Assembly: GCA_905221605.1 (NCBI GenBank)
Contig: CAJNDS010000520.1
Span: forward strand, 55,965 to 119,964
Reading direction: 5' to 3'
Source of the DNA: Symbiodinium natans
Lineage: Eukaryota; Sar; Dinophyceae; Suessiales; Symbiodiniaceae
DNA: 64,000 nt
Below, piece by piece: positions 32,777 to 43,277 of the stretch. The notes beneath the pieces are model-generated. The model did no database searches, was not told the origin of the DNA, and was given only the letters and a program-made list of their open reading frames with translations. A program made the position numbers and the translations under genes. Position 1 is the first letter of the stretch, and the number at the start of each line of letters is the position of its first letter.

Positions 32777-32883
32777 TGATGTTCCCCGTTATGCTAACAG
32801 TCCTTAATAGCGATTGTAGTACCCCCCCCCTACTACAATCCCTACCGGTATTCAGGACTGTTAGTATACGGGGGAGTATCCCA
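32777..32883. mobile_element. Miniature inverted-repeat element, family M1 (complete)
   Basis: Starts TGATGTTCCCCGTTATGCTA followed by ACAGTCCTTAATAG and ends with the matching reverse complement (GGACTGTTAGTATACGGGGG). A central poly-C and TACTACAATCCCTACC are present. About 107 bp with near-full-length pairing. Confidence 0.75.
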
Positions 32884-33119
32884 AGTGTTCTTTCGGCCTG
32901 GCTCCGGTCCCTGGCTGGAAGTGACAGCCTTTTGCTTGCAAGGTCTCCTATAGAATGCTTCTCCTTAGGGCTCCGAGTTTTGGATGCCCGTGGCTGTCAA
33001 CAGAATCGGAACAGTAGGGTTTAGGGTAGAGAGCTCTTGCTGGTAGTTAGGTGTAGTGTATGGGGCGATAACCTGCCTACTTAAGTAAGTGGTGCATTCC
33101 ATCGGACCTACATTGCCAG

Positions 33120-33265
33120 CATGCTGACTGCTATTCATTGCCGGGCTGCATACTCACACTGTCCGCAATTTTCGACGCCGAGGCCGCCCAGCATGAGCTT
33201 GTGATCGCATTGCTGCACCAGATCCTCCCCAAGTGGGGCTGCGAGCTGACTGCGAGCGATGAAGG
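33120..33265. other. Coding-like island with GTTTAGGG donor, strand ambiguous
   Basis: Plus strand: after ATTGCCAG the frame runs to GATGAAGG and includes AQHELVIALLHQILPKWGCE, then GTTTAGGG begins, so the telomere repeat itself would supply the GT donor. Minus strand: QLAAPLGEDLVQQCDHKLML then GGLGVENCGQCEYAARQ to a stop. Both are plausible; one exon is likely. Confidence 0.4.
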
Positions 33266-33552
33266 GTTTAGGGCTTAGGGTTTAGGGAACCCACCTCAAC
33301 ATAATACCCCTTGTCATTGCCTGCGGCTGTAGTATCTGCAGGCCTGCCGGGCACTAAACATGAAGAACCCAGAGCACATCCCAAAAGATCCAAAAAGGGG
33401 CCTCCGATCCCATTTCTCTCCCTAAACCCTCAACCCTCCAACCCGTCAAGCCCTGCCCACTCCCCTGCCAATGGCCCTCAGAAACCCTGAGCCCAAAAGC
33501 CAAACCGAAGAAAGCCCCACAACTCAATTCAACACAGGCCCAGTACTCAAAC

Positions 33553-34050
33553 ATGTTCATATTTATATGTATGTGGGCGATTCCTTCAGGCTTCGTAGCG
33601 CAACTACGTGCAGGACATAATGCCAAATGCAAAAAGCTGATAGGGTTGGGTTGCATCATTTTGGATAGACCTTTGGTTTCACAAGCATGCTGCTGTGGTT
33701 TCGTGATTGCACAGATGGTTTGGGCTGCTCCGTCGGTTTACCTCGATCAACTCCGTAACCGCTGCACGCCCAAAACCAAACAGAAGCTATATGCGAAACT
33801 TCGCCAACCTGTGCACGCCTCACCATGCACACCTCCTCACGGAACCCATGCACGCCTCAACACTTCAAATGAAACGCAGCTTGCTCAATCCTGCTGTGGC
33901 TGAACTGCCTTTGATTTGGGGGGCTGATGTTCAATCTTCACGCCTCCGGGCCTGTACAGATAGCTTACACCGTTCATGTCCTGAAAGCGGCACGGGTACG
34001 TGTCGTCGCCGGCGCCCAGGAAGGAGCGCCGCTTGGTGACTTTCCAGCAC
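33553..34050 (+). CDS. Possible exons, unknown product
   Basis: Plus-strand frames contain APSVYLDQLRNRCTPKTKQK (33715-33810) and GPVQIAYTVHVLKAARVRVV (33948-34010), the latter ending near CTTG|GTGACTTT. They are in different frames and would need splicing. No family is recognised. Confidence 0.25.
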
Positions 34051-34158
34051 CTTGGGGTCCCTTGAAGGGCTCAAAGGGGTTTAGGATGGGTTTAGGGCTT
34101 AGGGTGTTTAGGGTTTAGGGTGTAGCGCCCCTAGAAGCAGTGCCACACACTAATACAA

Positions 34159-34521
34159 ATGCAAAAGAAATATTCTCAGGCTCAGGAGCTCCTAAGTGGG
34201 CTTGAACAACTTCAGGCTCAACAGCCTCTCGAGGTTTTCTCGGTTTTGAAACCTCGACCCGCCGCTCAACGCCCACCCCAAACCGGGCCCAAAAGCCATC
34301 GTGTGGTTACACCCGCCGAGGAGCAGGGTAGGGTCCGCAATCTTGCACGCCTTGCTGTAGGTCCTCGGAACGTTTCAAGCGGCATTTTGGATGTTACTCA
34401 TCCAAAATGTGTAGTTGGGGGGCCGCCTCATGTTCAAGATAACATGGGCTTGCGTATCGCAGGAGATGAACAAGTAGCAAATTCGCATCCAAAACCCACG
34501 TTTTCCTACCAAACGCGCTAG
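34159..34521 (+). CDS. Predicted 120-residue protein, unknown
   Basis: An ATG frame of 120 codons with a natural composition: a Gln-rich helical start (SQAQELLSGLEQLQAQQPLE), a proline-rich hinge (RPAAQRPPQTGPKSHR) and a C-terminal half containing GPRNVSSGILDVTHPKCVVG. There is no competing frame of similar quality. It lies just after a TTTAGGG run (34085-34120) and stops at 34519-34521 in CGCTAG. It might be a complete small gene or an exon with its own stop. No membrane segment or known motif is seen. Confidence 0.45.
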   Translation: MQKKYSQAQELLSGLEQLQAQQPLEVFSVLKPRPAAQRPPQTGPKSHRVVTPAEEQGRVRNLARLAVGPRNVSSGILDVTHPKCVVGGPPHVQDNMGLRIAGDEQVANSHPKPTFSYQTR

Positions 34522-35126
34522 CGCACCTCTTCAACACTGCATAGGGCGGAGGTATTCTACGAACTACGTATAGGGTTGACTTGGAGTTTCACAGCCACGC
34601 ATCTAAACTTAGCAAGAAATCCCACCCAAGGCCAACATGTTGAACGTTGGGGGAAATTGGGTTGAGGTTGGAGGGTTGAGGTTGACAGCTTGGGATTTCG
34701 AGAACAGCTAGGCCTACACCTTCAGGCCTGCGTCTGGTGAGCGGCTGTTTGGAAATCCAGGTTCGTGCACATATTGTTAGTGCCGTACTAGCACCGTGTT
34801 AGTGCCAGCAACCCACTGCACGAACAGAACCACAGGGCGAGAAAGCTGGGTAGTGTTCTGTGCTAACTTCACTGCCAAGTATGGTTTGTTTTCTGGGCTC
34901 TGCAACAGGTCCATGTCTCTTGGGGTTCTCCGCAGATTTCGAGATGTATGTCTGTCCGTAATTTAATTGCTCGCCGCCGTGTTTCAGTCGATGCCCGAAT
35001 CTCTACAGCCGTAAAACCCTATATAAAACCCTAAAACCCCAAAGCCCTAGAACCATAAAAGCCCTAAAACCATAAGACCCTAGAGCCCCAATACCCCCAA
35101 AAATTGTAAAGCCCTATGACGCGAAG

Positions 35127-35207
35127 CTCTGTGAACTACAGCTTGCGGCTGTGGGGCATCCCATAGAGCTTGCCCACAATACCGACCTCGCGCACCTGAG
35201 CTGTGAG
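35127..35207. other. Coding-like 81-bp island before a TTTAGGG array
   Basis: Plus strand: exactly 27 codons between GCGAAG and GTGAGCC, reading ELQLAAVGHPIELAHNTDLA. Minus strand: after a CTCAG acceptor, VREVGIVGKLYGMPHSRKL to a stop. Orientation is not settled. The long TTTAGGG array 35221-35287 follows. Confidence 0.35.
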
Positions 35208-35220
35208 GTGAGCCACGGGG

Positions 35221-35287
35221 GTTTAGGGGTTTAGGGTTTAGGAGTTTAGGGTTTAGGGTTTAGGGTTTAGGGTTTAGGGTTTAGGGT
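35221..35287 (+). repeat. Interstitial TTTAGGG array (~9 units)
   Basis: Starts 13 bp after a possible GTGAGC donor at 35208. Confidence 0.9.
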
Positions 35288-35694
35288 CTGGGCCAGAATT
35301 CGTGGTCGGAGGAGGTTTTGTCAACCCTTCGAGGGCGCACCCCCCTCTGAAACAGAAATTTAAGGGCAAAGCAAGACATGGGGCTCAAATGGCACTGGCT
35401 CTTGGATGTTCAAAAACTCACAACCCTCTACCCTGAACGTTAACCCTCAACCCTAGCCCAGATGACCTTCACTGAAACCCAGGGTGGTTTGGACGTTGGC
35501 AGTCCGCTTCGGGGTTCATGGCTGTCACTTCAGAAGGTTTGGACTAGCATACAAACAGTCCTTAATAGGGATGATCGCACCCCCCTATGATAAGGGGGAA
35601 ACATAGAAATTTCAGGAATGACCACGTCCACCGTGCAGAATCTACATGCGCAATACGCGAATGGACTTCGTCGGTCGACTCGAGTCCTAGACCC

Positions 35695-35768
35695 AACCCT
35701 AAACCCTAAACCCTAAACCCTAAACCCTAAACCCTAAACCCTAAACCCTAAACCCTAAACCCTAAACC
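35695..35768 (-). repeat. Interstitial CCCTAAA array (~10 units)
   Basis: With the TTTAGGG array at 35221-35287 it frames a ~400-bp stretch that would be the interior of a telomere-ended intron. Confidence 0.9.
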
Positions 35769-35997
35769 CCGAAGGTCCCTGGGCTGCCACGCAAGTTCCT
35801 TGCATTGGCTGTAGAGTCGACACTGTGTGCTCGACAAGACTTCGCCTGCCCAACTTAAGTTGACTAAAATTTCTAGGTGTAAAGTACGGTATATATATTT
35901 CTTTTACCCCTAAAAGGACACCCAATATATACACTCACCAATATGAAAAGGGAACCTTATATACACTCACCAAAAACAGTAATATGAACCCTCCTTC

Positions 35998-36255
35998 ATG
36001 TGTGTTGCTGCCCTTAGCTTACCATCTGTGACTGTAAGTTTAGTACAAAGCCTAGGAAGACCGAGACAAACACAGAGATACAGAAACAGAAGACATCACA
36101 AAACAAGCCGCCGAATCTGCTTGGCACACATTGCGATGCTTGCGACGGCGATAAATGAACGAAACTTTGTCAAGCATGCGGAATGCTTCAAGGCATGTGG
36201 TCAGAACATTCATAACATAATTAAACATTCTACACAAAGAAAATATAGTAGTTAA
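35998..36255 (+). CDS. Coding-like open frame, low support
   Basis: An ATG frame of 85 codons ending ICLAHIAMLATAINERNFVK and KHAECFKACGQNIHNIIKHS. The local sequence is AT-rich and the minus strand is open too. Product unknown. It ends only a few bases from the minus-strand gene at 36262, so the two would converge. Confidence 0.2.
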   Translation: MCVAALSLPSVTVSLVQSLGRPRQTQRYRNRRHHKTSRRICLAHIAMLATAINERNFVKHAECFKACGQNIHNIIKHSTQRKYSS

Positions 36256-36261
36256 TATGAT

Positions 36262-36726
36262 CTAGAAAAACTTATAGAACTTGATATGTTCGTTTTGCTT
36301 CTCCTGGCCTTCCCAGTAGAACTTGCACAAGTTTGTGGCGCACTGTGTCTGGCAGTAGCCCTCAGCAAAGCCGTCGCTTTCCGGATCCTCCATGAAAACG
36401 TTGGTAAGGTGCCTGAGCGTACGTTCACACAAAGCCACACATGGGGGTTTCCGAAGTTGGTGGTACCTTGTTGGGTCCTTAAGAGAAGGGAATCCTCCCA
36501 CTTCAAGGACCATCTTAGGGGTCCGCTATTTTCGTAAACCCCCCACATCTGGGACAAACTGGGGAAGATGAACAGGGGTGCTAAGGTTGCTAGCTAGGTC
36601 GACGTCAGAGTCAGCTGGGATTAGATGTCTGGATATCCGAAGTCTGCCAGTAATTCTGCCAGGATGCTCTTGCTCACATGCAAACTGGCCGCCCACCTGT
36701 ACTGGGGTTTGAACACAAACAGGCAA
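36262..36726 (-). CDS. Minus-strand gene, two exons separated by an M2 element, unknown product
   Basis: The 3' part (36412 down to the TAG at 36262) is one of the best coding segments in the window: HLTNVFMEDPESDGFAEGYC, QTQCATNLCKFYWEGQEKQN and EHIKFYKFF-stop, with acidic/aromatic composition and four Cys. Upstream on the minus strand, 36710-36548 reads GQFACEQEHPGRITGRLRIS and SDVDLASNLSTPVHLPQFVP. The M2 miniature element at 36447-36545 lies exactly between them. A possible donor is GTGGGG at the element edge and an acceptor CTCAG at 36413-36414. Phases of that pair do not match, so the true splice sites differ or the upstream part is separate. No family is recognised. Confidence 0.5.
36447..36545. 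mobile_element. Miniature inverted-repeat element, family M2
   Basis: Begins CACATGGGGGTTTCCGAAG and ends CTATTTTCGTAAACCCCCCACAT on the plus strand, with GAAGGGAATCCTCCCACTTC in the middle. CACAT on both sides could be a 5-bp target duplication or part of the termini. It interrupts the minus-strand coding region. Confidence 0.7.
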
Positions 36727-36807
36727 AGTAGCCGAACGGCTTCGAGTTCACCAACACCGTGTGGATGCATTTTATGCCTTGCATTGGGCAGGGGGGGGGG
36801 GGGACCA

Positions 36808-36893
36808 GATGGGGTTTCCGAATTTGGGGGTACCTTTTTGGGGTCATTCTTGTAAGGGAATCCTACTATCAGGGGTCCCCTATTTTCGCAAAA
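36808..36893. mobile_element. Miniature inverted-repeat element, family M2
   Basis: GATGGGGTTTCCGAATTTGG on the left and GGGGTCCCCTATTTTCGCAA on the right, with GTAAGGGAATCCTACTATCA between. It follows a 13-bp poly-G tract and is the reference copy for the half-element at 12346. Confidence 0.65.
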
Positions 36894-37365
36894 CCTCGCA
36901 AAACCTCAGGTCGATGGGAAGCCAATTTTTGGCAACATGAAAAACCGCGTGGCGTGATGCACCTTGCAACCTGTGGGGTGCCCACTCTCCCCCCTTAGCA
37001 CGGTGCAGGTCTTAACAATATCTAATTAATGTCTAAACAGGACCGTACATGTGTTATATAGGGTGTATAGGGCTTAGGGTTTAGGTGCAAGGCGCAATCG
37101 GGTTCCGATCTTTGAGCCCTGGAGTCAGACAAAGACAAGCGGTGTAAGGTTTAGGGAATCATCCCCTTCTCTCTCTCTCTATATCATATACATATATATA
37201 TATGCACGCATGTATCTGTATAGCTTCTAAGGCTCAAAATGACGAGATCCATGTGCCCATCCGACATCAAAAGCTCCCCACCCGACTGGCATGTAGACGG
37301 GATGAGAAAGATTTTGGTGCACTGCTGTGTAGCAAAAAGAGCACAAAGACTCTGGCGGTTTCGGC

Positions 37366-37689
37366 ATGATCCCTGCTTGGAGCGCCAACTCTGGCCTACC
37401 GGCTGTTCTGCGGCCTAAGGAGTCCCAGCATATTCATGAGGCCGCCGTGCTCACAAAAAAACATCACAGGGGGTGGTGTTGCGACGAACGTGGTGAGGGC
37501 TCGGGGGTCTGGACTTCCTTGCTTGCCGACTGTGGGGAGCCCACTGTGCCGTTCGGGCATAGTGCTGATGAGTACCTGTCTCTTTTAGGCCTCTTGCTGC
37601 CTGCAGTACCTCGAGGGTACTTCTATCACCCAGGCAAGCAGACTAAGTCCTCGGCAATCAGTGTGGGGCCAGGTATGAACTCGTTGTAA
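37366..37689 (+). CDS. Open frame, unknown product, low support
   Basis: An ATG frame of 107 codons whose last third (ADEYLSLLGLLLPAVPRGYF) is protein-like; the first part is Cys/Gly/Glu-rich and less convincing. It ends in TAA at 37687. No family is recognised. Confidence 0.25.
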   Translation: MIPAWSANSGLPAVLRPKESQHIHEAAVLTKKHHRGWCCDERGEGSGVWTSLLADCGEPTVPFGHSADEYLSLLGLLLPAVPRGYFYHPGKQTKSSAISVGPGMNSL

Positions 37690-38161
37690 CTGCCGGCAGG
37701 GATGTCCGACAGGACCTGACCTAAGGTCAAGGCCATCCAGCGGACGGAGCGTTCAGAGTGCCAGCACTCCATGACCTAGAATCTAGAATGCAATTAAGTC
37801 ACCCCGATGCAGATCACAATCCCCAAGCTCAGTCCTAAAGCCTAGATGAATATAACAGGGGTTCGCCTTCCCCCAAACCACTTCGAACATCCGCAGAGTC
37901 TATAAAACCCAGTTGCAAGGACTTAAGGTTGCGATGTCAAAAGGGGAACACTTTGCTTTGCATTGCTTGAGTGCTGTACCTGCCGGCTGTCCGCCGCGTC
38001 AGATGATGTGTGTCACTTGAACACGGTTTAGGGTTTAGGGTTTAGGGCTTAGGGTTTAGGGTGCAAGAAACAACAGCACAAAGTCGGCAGATGTGTCAAG
38101 GAGAGGTGCCAGTTGTTGCGACGTGTTGCCGCGAGGGGTTGATTGCGCGCACAAGCTATTT

Positions 38162-38480
38162 TTAGATGCTTCTCCGACGACGACTGATGTGACGGTGACG
38201 ATGACGACTACTACGACTCGTACCCATACTCGTACTAGTACTGGGAAGAACCGCTTTTTGTCCCTTCTTGCCCCTATTTATCCACTGCCCCTCAATTGCC
38301 AGGATGCCATTGACAGGTGGCAAAGGACCCCAGTCGGGAGGCACCTCGGTGGTGAGCTGCGACATCTCATCTCTGGCTGCGCGTACCCAAGGCTTCAACA
38401 TGCGTTAGCGAACAGCCGTGGAGTTTGCATGCCGTGCTTTGTGCACTGTGACTGTGTCACGAGTTTGGCACTAGCCGCCT
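38162..38480. other. Coding-like region with trinucleotide-rich stretch
   Basis: The minus strand reads VRAARDEMSQLTTEVPPDWG and PLPPVNGILAIEGQWINRGK. The plus strand reads DAIDRWQRTPVGRHLGGELR. A degenerate ACG/ACT-type run (38185-38250) gives Thr/Arg-rich or Ser/Arg-rich tails. I favour minus by composition. Product unknown. Confidence 0.3.
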
Positions 38481-38641
38481 GAAGTCTTGCCACGTGTGCA
38501 ATGCTACTCTACCCTGCTACACCCCAACCCGGCACCGCAGCCCCTAAACTCCGAATTGTGCAACCCTTCTCGTGTTCCGTGTCGCCACAATCCTCCGCGA
38601 CTGATTGAGCCCGAAACATTGCACCCCATAGAACAGCCCAG

Positions 38642-39027
38642 GTTCCGCATTTCGCATTGGAGCAGAGGAACGCATTCGCACGGATGAAGCCAATGGTCGT
38701 CCGGTTGATCTGATGCTGGGTCGTCCAGCACCTCTCAACGCGGTTTCAGGCTTCAGCTCATCGCGGGGGGGCGTCGTTTTAGGGATCAAAAGGCACGAAC
38801 CGGGCTTCGGGTTTTCTGAGCTGCTGCAAGAACACGGCCCATGTGTGGAGCTCAGGCTTGAAACGCTTGAAACAATGGTGTGCTTTACGGGCAAGTGAGG
38901 TTGTTTCAAGACTTGACTGTGGGCTGTGGTTAGATCTCAAGGGGGTCTGAGTCTCTTCAGGTTGACCCTTCAGAAAGGACACGAGCTGCTGCTACATCTT
39001 GCCGAGTCATCCTGGTGGGACTCCTAA
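38642..39027 (+). CDS. Predicted two-exon gene end with a 39-nt intron, unknown product
   Basis: Exon 38642-38894 follows an acceptor CAGCCCAG and reads AEERIRTDEANGRPVDLMLG, then VSGFSSSRGGVVLGIKRHEP, then CVELRLETLETMVCFTG. It ends at GTGAGG. A 39-nt intron (38895-38933, ending GGTTAG) brings in exon 38934-39027 in matching phase. That exon reads GGLSLFRLTLQKGHELLLHL and AESSWWDS with TAA at 39025. If the intron is kept, the frame stops at 38898 instead. No known domain is recognised. Upstream exons are not resolved. The opposite strand has a Ser-rich frame typical of antisense and a shorter one that I cannot fully exclude. Confidence 0.45.
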
Positions 39028-39159
39028 TAGTTCTATAGACTCTGAAAAGTGCTGCCTGACTGGATCCCAAAAGGTATTTGATTTCCATTCAACATCGAAC
39101 CCACCCAATGCGCACAGCCCGACTCATTCGAATCTCTTCTCGGCCGAAACCTCGGTCTG

Positions 39160-39300
39160 AATGCTAAGATGCTACAAAGTACTCATCACATCTCATCCAC
39201 AAAGGAAGAGCCTGCAAAGCCCCGATTCAAACCACAGCAAATTGGACCACAGCAACATCCCACACGTCTGCGCAAGGATGACAGGGGTAAATTCCAAAAC
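39160..39300 (+). CDS. Candidate exon, unknown product
   Basis: From an ATG at 39169 the frame reads STHHISSTKEEPAKPRFKPQ and QIGPQQHPTRLRKDDRG, a basic Gln/Pro-rich segment. It ends where GGGGTAAATTCC offers a possible donor, then runs into CCCTAAA-like sequence. No family is recognised. Confidence 0.3.
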
Positions 39301-39569
39301 CAACGCTTCAATGAACCCCCCTACACCCCTAAACTCCCTAAACCCGAAACTCAAGACCCCTTTGAACCGTGAAGGACCTCGCCGTCCCCTAAACCCCAAA
39401 CCCCAAACCCTAAAGTACCCTAAACCCTAAACCCCCAAAAACCCTAAACCCCTGGACCCTCCCCAGTGGCACCAATGGCACTACACTTTGCTCGTTTTCC
39501 TCTTCGCCGTCCTCCGCAGTGACATTGGGCCTGGGGATGCTTTGGGGCTTAAGAGCTCGGAGTCCAAGG

Positions 39570-39613
39570 GTTTAGGGTTTAGGGTTTAGGGTTTAGGGTT
39601 TAGGGTTTAGGGC
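39570..39613 (+). repeat. Interstitial TTTAGGG array (6 units)
   Basis: Starts directly after the island 39468-39568 (TCCAAGG|GTTTAGGG). The island is open on both strands; its minus strand reads IPRPNVTAEDGEEENEQSVV. Confidence 0.9.
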
Positions 39614-39780
39614 TTCGGTGTGTACATCCTCCTGGGTATTTCAAGATCTCAAGGTGTAGGGCTAACAGCTTCTGTTGCACAACGAAGTGTGGTCTTGACC
39701 TGCGCCGGGCTTTGTTCGAACGAGCCACTTGAAGCGAAAGGCGTGCTGAACATTTCTCTACTGAGGAGCGACCGCAGACA

Positions 39781-39897
39781 TGGGGGTTTCCGAAAATTCG
39801 GGACCCCTTTTATAGACCCCTACAGTCGGATCCCCTTATCAGGACCCCAATAAGGTACCCTTACATAATAGCGGAAACCCCCACATCGCTGACAGCT
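39781..39897. mobile_element. Miniature inverted-repeat element, family M2
   Basis: ACATGGGGGTTTCCGAAAAT at the left and TAGCGGAAACCCCCACAT at the right, with TCGGATCCCCTTATCAGGAC inside. Confidence 0.7.
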
Positions 39898-40167
39898 ACC
39901 CGGCACTTTGTCTCTGCCAGGTCAGATGCACCTAAACAATAACCTTCCAGGGAAAGGCTCCCTGCAGCCTGCGGCACAATATGTTGGCGAACGAAAGGAA
40001 GAGCGTCCTGCAGTCCTCCCTTCCTTATGGTCTTCCTTATTTCAGGCCTTTCTTCCTTCCTGCCCTCCTTCTCTTCCTTGATTTCCCCTTACAAGCAAAT
40101 CCCCAACCTTCCACAAAGCCACAAAACCCCCCACACACCGGATTTTAGGACTTGGGTTTAGGGTTTG

Positions 40168-40261
40168 GGGTTCCCATTTATACTAACAGTCCTTCATGGG
40201 ACTATACTAGGGGGTGCTAGAATCCCGTTTAAGGACTGTTAATACAAGGGGGAACATCCCA
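40168..40261. mobile_element. Miniature inverted-repeat element, family M1
   Basis: GGTTCCCATTTATACTAACA and GTCCTTCATGGG on the left; AAGGACTGTTAATACAAGGG and GGAACATCCCA on the right. Confidence 0.7.
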
Positions 40262-40344
40262 GTTTAGGGCCAAAACAGCCAAGCCGCGCCACACAGCCCG
40301 GTGCTGCCACTTTGCCGGTGGCGCCCTGTACGTAGACTTGATTT

Positions 40345-40587
40345 ATGTGTCCTGTCAGAACAGCTGTCCCAAGACACGTGCCAGAATGCAAACATACCAG
40401 AGTCGGCAAAGAATCCACTCACGGCAGGTTGAATGCTTCACAGAGTCCACGCCCAAATCAAGCGTGTGTTATAGTCATGGCTGCGGCTACTCATCGTAAA
40501 CGAGGAGTTTGTAGTGGCTGGCTCGGCAAGCAAGCTGTATCGTTAGATCGACCATGTGTGACAAACGCTGACTTCAACAATTGCTAG
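40345..40587 (+). CDS. Open frame, unknown product, low support
   Basis: An ATG frame of 80 codons (NQACVIVMAAATHRKRGVCS, then GWLGKQAVSLDRPCVTNADF) ending in TAG. No motif is recognised. It lies between an M1 element and the 36-bp tandem repeat. Confidence 0.25.
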   Translation: MCPVRTAVPRHVPECKHTRVGKESTHGRLNASQSPRPNQACVIVMAAATHRKRGVCSGWLGKQAVSLDRPCVTNADFNNC

Positions 40588-40713
40588 TGATGTAGCTTTT
40601 CGAGAAGTGGATTCGTGTTGAGTTCGGACGCATACGGGGGAATGCGCGCAAGGTGGTTGTAAGTCCCAGCGAATCTTGTCGTGGCTCTTCTGCGGATTTC
40701 TAAGCATCTGTAG

Positions 40714-40857
40714 TTTGTTAAAACCTCAGAAAATCTCCATGAAATCAAGTTTGCTAAAACCTCAGAAAATCTCCATGAAATCAAGTTTGTTAAAACCTCA
40801 GAAAATCTCCATGAAATCAAGTTTGTTAAAACCTCAGAAGATCTCCATGAAATCAGG
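40714..40857. repeat. Four tandem copies of a 36-bp repeat
   Basis: Units start at 40714, 40750, 40786 and 40822. Each contains TTAAAACCTCAGAAAATCTC and CATGAAATCA. Copies differ by one or two bases. There are no spacers, so this is not CRISPR. 36 bp keeps a reading frame (LLKPQKISMKSS per unit on plus), but the surrounding frame is not convincing. Confidence 0.9.
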
Positions 40858-40943
40858 CCACAGTGCTTCGAGCCGCACATAACACTGGCGCCTGGCTGCT
40901 GCACAGCACAGGCACGGCAGACTTGTCTGCATCTATGACGACT

Positions 40944-41069
40944 TGGGATGTTCCCCCTTATAGGGATTATAATAGGGGTACCTATAATCCCTCATAAGGT
41001 GATAGGGACTATAATAGGGGCACTATGATCCCTCAAAAGGACGGTTAGTATAAGGGGGGAACATCCCAA
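40944..41069. mobile_element. Miniature inverted-repeat element, family M1 (long variant)
   Basis: TGGGATGTTCCCCCTTATAG at the left and TATAAGGGGGGAACATCCCA at the right, an almost perfect terminal match. The interior has two tandem copies of an inner palindrome (GGGATTATAATAGGGGTACC and GGGACTATAATAGGGGCAC). Confidence 0.75.
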
Positions 41070-41251
41070 ATGACGACGTTTTCCTGGTCCGGGTGCAAAA
41101 CCCTGGGACAAAGCCAAGCGTTGCTGATGCATTGTCGGTGTCGGCATTGGGGGCTTTCTACCAGTAGGTCTCTGTCTGAGACCGGGTGAGCTCACCATCT
41201 GCAGGTGCGTTCCGTTCCCGTAGTCCTAAACCTGATCTCCATGCACATCAC

Positions 41252-41320
41252 TTGGCATGTTCCCCCTTATACTAACAGTCCTTACAAGGGATGTTAGTTA
41301 AGGACTGTGCATCACCCCGA
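41252..41320. mobile_element. Family M1 element, truncated
   Basis: GGCATGTTCCCCCTTATACT and AACAGTCCTTACAAGGGATG followed by TTAAGGACTGTGCATC; the outer right arm is lost. Confidence 0.6.
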
Positions 41321-41479
41321 AACGACATTGCAACATACCAAGGCATAGCTCCTGCAACAGCTTCGGTGAGCCCAGTCACCTGGCTCGGTCAAGGCCGACG
41401 GGTTTTATGCAGGGTTTCAAGTTAATGGTACTAGTGCGTTTGGGCAAAGGTCCATTCCAACGAAAAAGAGCTTAATTAT

Positions 41480-42000
41480 CATTGGACAAAACCCTATAGT
41501 GGTGAGGTTGTCGTGGTCGCTGTCGTCGTAGTAGTAGCAGGGACGAGCAGCAAGAATAGTAGGAGCAAAAAACAACTAGTAGTACCAAGTACCAGTAGCA
41601 AAGAATACTAGTAATGACAGCGGTACTAGTCGCAATACCAAAACTCGCCACGCAGGGGTCTGGGATGCAACCCAGAAACACTGCGAGCTCGCCGACATGC
41701 GCTACATGCATGGGCAAAAGGCCAAAGTTCTTGCAAATAGCTACTACCAGTATTATCAACAAAAATCCAATGCCAAAGAATCTCCAATATCAAAAGCCCA
41801 CAATGACCAAGCAAAAACAAACAACCAAAATAACAAACACCCGAGTTCCGTTTGTTTTTTGGTGTGGTTGGGACTCTGGAGGAGGATGAGGAGGGAGGAG
41901 GAGTGGGAGTGTTGAGTGAGGAGTGAGGAGATAGGAGATAGGGAGTAGGAGTAGCATGACAGTGGTGACGCCCAAGCCTAACAGATAGGCCCTTTGTGGC
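41480..42000. other. Trinucleotide-like and G/A-rich stretch, no gene
   Basis: Degenerate GTC/GTA/GCA triplets (41505-41640) and a GGAGGA-type purine run (41875-41950). Frames are open on both strands but none is convincing. Confidence 0.4.
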
Positions 42001-42257
42001 TTTGCTGCCATGTTGTAGTGGTCTTTTGCTGTTGGTTGGCGCTAGCAGAGGTTGGGGTTTGTGTCTTCAACTTGGGCCCATCGCCGCAATTTGCTCGTTG
42101 TTCCGTAGTACTCCGGTTGAGTCCGCTCCCGGGTTCTACGAGTAGGATGTGTGCTTGTGTAGTTGGGAGTGGGCAAGGTTTGAAATGCTCACCTCGGTCC
42201 CACCACTTTACATGTCTAGGTTAGGGCTCCTTGTGTGTTAACGATTCTACTCACTGA

Positions 42258-42698
<441 letters not shown>

Positions 42699-43277
42699 GA
42701 TCGCAAGCTTCAGCCAAGAAATGACCAGGATCAGAGGAGCACTTTCAAGTCAGGGATTAGGGTTTAGGGTTTAAGGTTGTTAAAACTGCTCCATAGACAT
42801 CTGACAAACTCTGGCTGGTCCACGCTGAGGTCCTTTTGCACGCTTCCGAAGATATCCTTAGAACCAGGCTTTGGCGAGTTGTGAGCGGCGTCCCAAACGG
42901 CATCTGCAAGCATGGCTCATGTTTTGAAACTCCTAAACCTTAAACCCTAACCCGGAAACCGGAGTCTGTAAAGAGTGCAGAATAGGGCAAAGGAAGCTCA
43001 ATTGGCACTCCATGTGGGGAGCCTTCTCAGGTGATGCAGCTGGGAGGCAGTGACGAGGTCGATGGAGCTGGTGATGCAAGCAACTTTGTCTCCGTGGAGT
43101 TCTACATAGGCCGTGGAGTTCTACATAGGCCGAGGTCCCATTCTCATAGTCCTTCAGCAGGACTCATTCAAAACGCAAGCAGGCCCTTGCACAGCGTGCT
43201 CTCTTAGTCAAAGGGCCCAAACCCTAAACCCTAACCCCTAAACCCTATAGACCCTAAGCCCTCAAAAGCCCTCAAGG

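Noticed and set aside
38600-38640. A 39-nt intron with a GA donor (GATTGAGCCC) before the exon at 38642
   Set aside because: The upstream frame reads well (LLVFRVATILRD) but meets a stop with no acceptor in between, so the join is not supported.
40714-40857. CRISPR-like array (36-bp repeats)
   Set aside because: The repeats are directly adjacent with no spacers, and the DNA is eukaryotic.
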